Shown here: positions 24,484 through 28,726 of the stretch, piece after piece
Layout of the letters: every line of letters begins with the position of its first letter
How positions within the stretch are numbered: the stretch's first letter is position 1
Assembly (NCBI GenBank): GCA_036522495.1
Contig: DATDFS010000300.1
Span: 1-28,726 of the forward strand
Direction: 5' to 3'
DNA: 28,726 nucleotides
Origin: Nitrososphaera_A sp036522495
GTDB lineage: Archaea; Thermoproteota; Nitrososphaeria; Nitrososphaerales; Nitrososphaeraceae
The notes under the pieces: model-generated
Database searches by the model: none
What the model saw: only the letters and a program-made list of their open reading frames with translations
Told to the model about the DNA's origin: nothing
Program-made: the position numbers and the translations under genes

Positions 24484-26127
24484 ATGAAATCAATTAAATA
24501 TGCAAGTCAGTGGTTAAATCAATTAATGAATGACAACACAAAGAGTATAACTACAAAATGTCTGATGCAGCTTGAAGAGATGGATATTAGGCTCGGTAAG
24601 ATACATCGAAACTTATCGGTGCCATCATTAATAGAGGTTGCCATTCATAGAAAGGAAGGAGATTTTTCCTCAACTGGTGCATTATCTGCAAAAACTGGCA
24701 AGTTTACAGGAAGATCACCAGATGATAGATATATTGTTGATGATAATATTACCCATAACACTGTAGCGTGGGGTAAAATCAACGTTCCCATTTCACAACA
24801 AAAGTTTGAAAAGATTTTCCACAGAATGAAAAAATATGTCGAAGGTAGGGAATTCTTTGTTTTTGATGGTTACGTTGGAGCAGACACTGAAATAAGGATT
24901 CCTATAAGAGTAATTACTGATAAAGCATGGCATAGTCTTTTTGCAACTCAAATCTTTATCCGCCCAACAATGATGGAACTCGAAAATTTTAATCCAGAAT
25001 TTACACTATTATCTGTAAACGACTTTAGGGCAATGCCTGGGGTGGAAGGAACAAGAACCGAGACTTTCATCATAATCAGCTTTGGGAAAAAAACAGTTCT
25101 AATAGGCTCAACTTCTTATGCGGGCGAAATTAAGAAAGCTATGTTTTCTGTAATGAACTATCTTTTGCCTAATAAAGGCATTTTTCCTATGCATTGCTCC
25201 GCGAATGTGGGCTTCGATGGAAATACTGCTCTATTCTTTGGACTATCTGGTACAGGAAAGACAACTCTCTCGGCTGACCCTGAAAGGCGACTTGTTGGCG
25301 ATGATGAGCATGGCTGGTCCGATAAAGGGATTTTCAATTTTGAGGGTGGCTGTTATGCAAAGTGTATAAACCTAAAGAAAGAAAATGAACCAGAAATCTG
25401 GAAAGCTATAAGATTTGGTGCAGTAATGGAAAATGTTATTATTAAGAGAGATACGCGAGAACCTGATTTTGCTGATGGGAGCCTTACAGAAAATACTCGG
25501 GTTGTTTATCCTATTGAATTTATTCCTGGTGCAATAATTCCAGGTGTCGCCGGACATCCAAAAGTTATTGTTTTTCTTACTGCTGATGCCTTTGGAGTAA
25601 TGCCACCAATTGCAAAGCTGACAGAAGAAGGTTCCATGTATCATTTTATGTCTGGTTATACTAGTAAACTGGCAGGGACCGAGAGAGGAATCACTGAGCC
25701 AAAGGAAACGTTTTCACAATGTTTTGGTGCTCCATTCATGCCATTGCATGCTCAAGAATATGCGAAGATGCTTGGAAAAAAAATTGCTGAACATAATACC
25801 AAGGTATACCTCATTAATACGGGTTGGTCTGGAGGGCCATACGGTATTGGCAAGAGAATGAACCTGAAATATACACGGGCTATGGTAAAAGCGGCTTTGA
25901 ACGGAGACCTGGAGAAAACACCATTTAAACATAATGATATTTTCAACTTGAAAATTCCGACTTTTTGTTCTGGAGTTCCATCTGCTATTCTTGATCCAAG
26001 TAATACTTGGTCTGACAAGGAGAAGTATATTATGTCTGCTAAGAGGCTTGCAGCATTATTTGTCAAGAACTTTGAAAAGTTTGGAGACGTATCTAAAGAA
26101 ATCCGTAATGCTGGTCCGCTAGTATAA
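24484..26127 (+). CDS. pckA: phosphoenolpyruvate carboxykinase (ATP)
   Basis: 547 residues, typical of the ATP-dependent family. Interconverts oxaloacetate plus ATP and PEP plus CO2 plus ADP, linking the TCA cycle to gluconeogenesis; in an autotroph it feeds carbon upward. Marks: SLIEVAIHRKEGDFSSTGAL, TGKFTGRSPDDRYIV, the FAMPGVEGTRTE region (here FRAMPGVEGTRTETF), PMHCSANVG, the P-loop GLSGTGKTTLS (residues 253-263), the metal site LVGDDEHGW, FNFEGGCYAKCI, NTRVVYPIEFIP and NTGWSGGPYGIGKRM. It stands alone; its stop is 8 bp from the 3' end of the convergent tRNA gene. Confidence 0.96.
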   Translation: MKSIKYASQWLNQLMNDNTKSITTKCLMQLEEMDIRLGKIHRNLSVPSLIEVAIHRKEGDFSSTGALSAKTGKFTGRSPDDRYIVDDNITHNTVAWGKINVPISQQKFEKIFHRMKKYVEGREFFVFDGYVGADTEIRIPIRVITDKAWHSLFATQIFIRPTMMELENFNPEFTLLSVNDFRAMPGVEGTRTETFIIISFGKKTVLIGSTSYAGEIKKAMFSVMNYLLPNKGIFPMHCSANVGFDGNTALFFGLSGTGKTTLSADPERRLVGDDEHGWSDKGIFNFEGGCYAKCINLKKENEPEIWKAIRFGAVMENVIIKRDTREPDFADGSLTENTRVVYPIEFIPGAIIPGVAGHPKVIVFLTADAFGVMPPIAKLTEEGSMYHFMSGYTSKLAGTERGITEPKETFSQCFGAPFMPLHAQEYAKMLGKKIAEHNTKVYLINTGWSGGPYGIGKRMNLKYTRAMVKAALNGDLEKTPFKHNDIFNLKIPTFCSGVPSAILDPSNTWSDKEKYIMSAKRLAALFVKNFEKFGDVSKEIRNAGPLV

Positions 26128-26173
26128 GTATAAAATGGTAGCCCGGAGCAGATTCGAACTGCTGTCTCCAGGT

Positions 26174-26192
26174 TTCTTTTCTCATTAGAGAT
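26174..26192 (-). other. canonical 19-nt tRNA intron (position 37/38)
   Basis: A bulge-helix-bulge fold is visible: anticodon stem TCAGG/CCTGG, central helix CTCT/AAAG (one C-A mismatch), 3-nt bulges GGA and AAA, and inner helix TCTC/GAGA closed by TAAT. Cutting after the second base of each bulge leaves G37 joined to A38. Confidence 0.75.
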
Positions 26193-26203
26193 CCAGAGCC
26201 TGA

Positions 26204-26221
26204 AATCCCTAGCCCAACTTG
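26204..26221 (-). other. probable second tRNA intron (near position 26/27)
   Basis: A second bulge-helix-bulge can be drawn: outer GCC/GGC, central AATC (26227-26224) with GATT (26207-26204), and bulges TCC (26223-26221) and TCA (26203-26201). Removal of 18-20 nt rejoins the D-arm-like AGTGGCCAATC to the anticodon stem. Exact cut sites are uncertain by one or two bases. Confidence 0.5.
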
Positions 26222-26237
26222 GAGATTGGCCACTAGA

Positions 26238-26269
26238 TTCGGCACCTGATTAAATTGAAAATACAGGTT
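26238..26269 (-). other. probable third tRNA intron (D-stem region)
   Basis: Central helix CGGT (26275-26272) with GCCG (26243-26240), bulges CGA (26271-26269) and AAT (26239-26237), and an inner stem ACCTG/CAGGT with a 15-nt loop. Cutting inside the bulges removes 32 nt, which together with the other two introns brings the tRNA to 70-72 nt. The rejoined D-stem is weak, so this assignment is less sure. Confidence 0.42.
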
Positions 26270-26324
26270 CGACCGGGCTTCGCGAGCTACTACATAAAGA
26301 TCCAAATCAGACTGATATTTGATT

Positions 26325-26723
26325 TTACCGTTTTGTATTGACTTCTCTAATTACAAGACCGTATTCCAAATTTACTTTCTTTCGCATATACGGAATGAGT
26401 CTATAATGTATCGAATAGATGTTCTTTTCCCTTACAAGTATCCCTTTAATTAACAAAGACACAAAACCTCCTGCAACCTTTGATGGTCGTACATTATAAA
26501 GATGACAGAATTCATTCCTTTTAGAGTGGTATTCCTTTAAGTTAAAGTATGATCGGTTGACTTCCAGTATTAAAGGCCAAACAACCTTTTCCCACACCAT
26601 TCTACGGTTTTCAGTAGAGGATGCATGCTTTCCTTTGCTTTTGTCCTCGTTCTCCTTTGTATCCTCTACTGCTGGTGTTCTCATCTTTGTTATGAAGACC
26701 TTCCGTATTGCACTTTGAGGCAC
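26325..26723 (-). CDS. small protein, possible winged-helix DNA-binding domain
   Basis: 132 residues from a GTG at 26723; an ATG at 26684 (MRTPAVEDTKEN) is a credible alternative, giving 119. The first 40 residues are charged and probably disordered (ENEDKSKGKHASSTEN). The rest reads as helix-helix-helix-strand-strand: VWEKVVWPLILEVNRSYFNL, YNVRPSKVAGGFVSLLIKG and ILVREKNIYSIHYRLIPYMR. The order, with a recognition-like helix and a basic wing, suggests a winged helix-turn-helix, but no specific family can be named. It is divergent from the YkgJ-like gene, with only 39 bp between starts. Confidence 0.6.
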   Translation of the reverse strand: MPQSAIRKVFITKMRTPAVEDTKENEDKSKGKHASSTENRRMVWEKVVWPLILEVNRSYFNLKEYHSKRNEFCHLYNVRPSKVAGGFVSLLIKGILVREKNIYSIHYRLIPYMRKKVNLEYGLVIREVNTKR

Positions 26724-26762
26724 ATTTAAACGCCGGTTTTTTATAAATAGAGCGGTAATACT
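26724..26762. promoter_or_regulatory. 39-bp divergent promoter with palindromic TATA box
   Basis: TTTATAAA at 26740-26747 is self-complementary and sits in the middle of the gap, 16-22 bp from both proposed starts. A second box, TTTAAA at 26725-26730, faces the plus-strand gene. The arrangement could drive both genes from one element, or the minus-strand protein may really start downstream. Confidence 0.45.
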
Positions 26763-27482
26763 TTGAATATCAAGAATTCCATTGAAAGTTCACTTGATCT
26801 GCTTTCAAAAAGATGGAAAATCGATCCTGAGATATATGATCTACATATCGGTAAAAGAGATGATGTTGTCGATACGGCAGTAAATGTGAACGGAGTCGTA
26901 TTTCATATTCCTACTCTTACCAAAGATAATCTGTATGTCCTATGGAAATGTCTATGGCCAGATTGCCATAATTGCTGTGAACGACAGGGAAGGTTACCAT
27001 TGACCAAAGATGATATCAAAACTATTGCTAAAAAGATGGGTTATGATTCAAAAGCAGACTTTGTCAAGAATGAGACAAGAATCTCAAGTTGGCAAGAACA
27101 GGAAGCATTTAGTAATGTTATAACCACTCTTACCATGCTTTCTCTAAGGAGAAAAACCGATGAGAATGAAGAGCAAGACGGTACTCCACTTCTCTGCAGA
27201 TTCTTAGATGAAAATGGTTATTGCAGAATCCATCCCGAAAAACCTGGTGTATGCTGGCTTTATCCATTTGCTTCATGGTTAGAAGCTGACAAAGGACGAT
27301 CAGTGGTGCATGCAACTTTTCAATTAACTGGAGATTGTCCAGGATTCTATACCAGTAAATCCCTGGACGATATGAAACCCATATTAAAAGAATATTCAAA
27401 AAAGATATACGATTACAATATGGATGTCAGTCGTACGACAAGGGAAAATTTTGGCTCTATTAATATAATCAATTTGCAATAA
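26763..27482 (+). CDS. YkgJ-type cysteine-cluster protein
   Basis: 239 residues from a TTG; no ATG or GTG is available before the conserved part. It matches the PF03692 (YkgJ, putative zinc- or iron-binding) pattern: Cys63, Cys68, Cys71 and Cys72 in WKCLWPDCHNCCERQGRLPL, then Cys145 in LLCRFL, Cys154 in GYCRIHPEKPGVC (with Cys164) and a late Cys192 in GDCPGF. The CRIHxxKPxxCxxYPF block is the family signature. Members are thought to bind a metal cluster; the substrate is unknown. Its neighbour on the other strand may be its regulator, which is inference from the shared promoter only. Confidence 0.82.
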   Translation: MNIKNSIESSLDLLSKRWKIDPEIYDLHIGKRDDVVDTAVNVNGVVFHIPTLTKDNLYVLWKCLWPDCHNCCERQGRLPLTKDDIKTIAKKMGYDSKADFVKNETRISSWQEQEAFSNVITTLTMLSLRRKTDENEEQDGTPLLCRFLDENGYCRIHPEKPGVCWLYPFASWLEADKGRSVVHATFQLTGDCPGFYTSKSLDDMKPILKEYSKKIYDYNMDVSRTTRENFGSINIINLQ

Positions 27483-27739
27483 CGTGAAAGTTCTTTAATT
27501 TCTACAAGATAAATAGTAATATACTATATTAGTTAGCAAGATCCGCTGTTAAATCTTTCTTACTCATTATTATCCTTTGTAATCATTGCTTTCATTCTAA
27601 GTAAAGGCTGCTCCTTATAATATCAAAGTACGACCAGTAAACTTTTCATAATGACAAAATCTAGTCGTAACAAGCTGATGAATTACACTAAATTTGTCAT
27701 ATAGACCATTGTGATAAATTCTCTCCATAAATTTTCCCA

Positions 27740-27755
27740 AAAGAATAAAAAATGT
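27740..27755 (-). terminator. T-run terminator after superoxide dismutase
   Basis: Reading on the minus strand, CATTTTTTATTCTTTT follows about 10 nt after the stop codon; no stem is apparent. Confidence 0.4.
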
Positions 27756-27763
27756 ATATAGTC

Positions 27764-28387
27764 TTACTTCTTCAATTTGTCGTAAAGTTTTGCAGCATCA
27801 TCCCAGTTTACAACATTCCACCAAGCAGAAATATAGTCAGGTCTTTTGTTCTGATATTTGAGATAATATGCGTGTTCCCATACGTCACATCCTAAGAGTG
27901 GGATCAAACCTTCTGTTCTTGGACTTGTTTGATTTGGCATTGCCTTGTATTCGACTTTCTTGGCAGATGGATTATAGACTAACCATCCCCAACCACTACC
28001 TTGAATCAGTGCAGTGGCAGAAGAGAATTTCTCTTTAAAGTCTGAAAAACTTCCAAAGGATGTGTTTATTGCATCGGCAATGGATCCACCTGGTTCTCCT
28101 CCACCATTCTGTTTCATGTTGTTCCAAAATATTCGATGATTGTCAAACCCTCCACCGTTAAAGTTGACTGCACCTTTTTGATCAGCTGGAACTTGGTCAA
28201 GACTTGATAATATTTCTACGATGTCTTTTTCTTGAACGGAAGGAGGACATTTTTCAAGTGCTGCATTGAGCTTGTCTGTATAAGTTTGATGATGTTTTGT
28301 ATGGTGTATCTCCATAGTTCTTGCATCAATATGTGGTTCTAGTGCATCGTATCTGTATGGTAACGGAGGTAATTCGTATTTTTTCAT
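27764..28387 (-). CDS. sodA: superoxide dismutase, Fe/Mn family
   Basis: 207 residues. Converts superoxide to oxygen and hydrogen peroxide in the cytoplasm. N-terminal helical domain KYELPPLPYRYDALEPHIDA and MEIHHTKHHQTY; C-terminal domain GSGWGWLVYN, DVWEHAYYL and YISAWWNVVNW. Metal ligands are His28, His84 (FDNHRIFW), Asp168 and His172. The outer-sphere glutamine lies in MPNQTSP (Gln153) and the N-terminal site is Gly (NGGGFDNH), the arrangement typical of manganese rather than iron enzymes, so Mn or mixed use is inferred. No signal peptide. Single-gene unit with its own terminator. Confidence 0.95.
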   Translation of the reverse strand: MKKYELPPLPYRYDALEPHIDARTMEIHHTKHHQTYTDKLNAALEKCPPSVQEKDIVEILSSLDQVPADQKGAVNFNGGGFDNHRIFWNNMKQNGGGEPGGSIADAINTSFGSFSDFKEKFSSATALIQGSGWGWLVYNPSAKKVEYKAMPNQTSPRTEGLIPLLGCDVWEHAYYLKYQNKRPDYISAWWNVVNWDDAAKLYDKLKK

Positions 28388-28509
28388 GTTCAGTTAATCA
28401 AAGTTGGAACTATTAACCTTTCTGCTAAGTCGGCTTAGGTATTAAGGATTATTAATATAGCATATAGGGTTATATTAAACATCGTAATACTACATACAAT
28501 CTTCAGGAA

Positions 28510-28726
28510 ATGACTTCTTTAGTGGAAGAAGGCAGCACGAAAGATAGCCATGCCGACTGTAACAATGTTGTAGAAGAAAAAAGAAAACGGGAAGAACAAT
28601 GTAATATGACAGATCATAAGTCAGTAAATGCATTTTTGTCAAGTATGTTACGAAATAGTCAAAAATCGAAAAATGTCTATAAGTATGGTTTAGCACACTT
28701 TCAAAAGTTCCTTACACAGAACTATC
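28510..28726 (+). CDS. N-terminal part of a probable tyrosine recombinase (cut by right edge)
   Basis: From ATG 28510 the frame stays open to the window end (72 codons). A charged, lysine/glutamate-rich leader of about 35 residues is followed by SVNAFLSSMLRNSQKSKNVY and KYGLAHFQKFLTQNY. A basic helix, NxxxYKxxLxxFxxF and a second helix are the pattern of the N-terminal SAM-like core-binding domain of phage integrases/XerC-D recombinases. The catalytic R-H-R-Y half lies outside the window, so activity cannot be judged. It would be the first hint of a mobile element or a chromosome-dimer recombinase. A hydrophobic minus-strand frame opposite it is a shadow. Confidence 0.6.
   Translation, partial: MTSLVEEGSTKDSHADCNNVVEEKRKREEQCNMTDHKSVNAFLSSMLRNSQKSKNVYKYGLAHFQKFLTQNY

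Larger units (their letters stand above)
26139..26279 (-). tRNA. tRNA-Gln (anticodon CTG) interrupted by introns
   Basis: Minus strand. Acceptor halves AGCCCGG (26279-26273) and CCGGGCT (26146-26140) pair perfectly, followed by discriminator A and an encoded CCA (26138-26136). The T-arm is AGCAG-TTCGAAT-CTGCT (26163-26147). The anticodon stem TCAGG/CCTGG encloses CTCTGG...A, giving anticodon CTG at 26196-26194. The gene is 141 nt, about 69 more than a mature tRNA. A standard 37/38 intron is well supported (26192-26174); two more probable introns lie in the 5' half. AGTGGCCAATC (26234-26224) resembles the D-arm of archaeal tRNA-Gln. The D-stem of the spliced molecule is not cleanly resolved. 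A CTTTAT element lies about 20 nt upstream. Confidence 0.82.

Noticed and set aside
26093..26305. 70-codon minus-strand frame
   Set aside because: It runs across the tRNA-Gln gene and the end of pckA.
28490..28696. 68-codon minus-strand frame at the right edge
   Set aside because: It is opposite the recombinase-like frame and is rich in Cys, Tyr, Leu and Phe, as expected for a shadow.
60..28700. CRISPR arrays, rRNA genes or complete insertion sequences
   Set aside because: No regularly spaced direct repeats, no rRNA-like conserved blocks and no full transposase frame were seen.

Overview
The window looks like a chromosomal segment of an archaeon, most likely an ammonia-oxidising thaumarchaeote (Nitrososphaeria, perhaps near Nitrososphaera or Nitrosocosmicus). 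The domain assignment rests on archaeal EF-2 with a diphthamide-site histidine, archaeal L11, a PurP-type purine enzyme, mannosyl-3-phosphoglycerate synthase, a tRNA with bulge-helix-bulge introns, and many starts that sit about 22-32 nt behind a TATA-like box with no Shine-Dalgarno. The genus is inference. The DNA is AT-rich and loosely packed.

Left part (1-8028): the 3' end of an unknown gene, two exported proteins on the minus strand (an unknown surface protein and a phospholipase C/acid phosphatase family enzyme), a dodecin flavin-storage protein and a small exported protein. About 3 kb (5058-8028) follows with no convincing large gene. It holds several short, interrupted, coding-like stretches and reads as a gene graveyard.

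Core part (8029-16920): HMG-CoA synthase (mevalonate pathway to archaeal lipids), three menaquinone genes of the futalosine route (mqnC and mqnE back to back, mqnD further on), elongation factor 2, and mannosyl-3-phosphoglycerate synthase (compatible solute mannosylglycerate).

Right part (17694-28726): asparagine synthetase, a conserved-looking six-segment membrane protein with two cysteine motifs, a bifunctional-nuclease-family protein, PurP, TatA, ribosomal protein L11, ATP-dependent PEP carboxykinase, a tRNA-Gln(CTG) gene interrupted by apparently three introns, a divergent pair (putative winged-helix protein and a YkgJ-type cysteine-cluster protein), Fe/Mn superoxide dismutase, and the first 72 codons of a probable tyrosine recombinase running off the right edge.

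Nearly all recognised genes are single-gene units with their own promoters rather than operons. The most unusual item is the tRNA-Gln gene (26139-26279). Second are the decayed or very short reading frames in the gaps. I found no CRISPR array, rRNA or complete insertion sequence.
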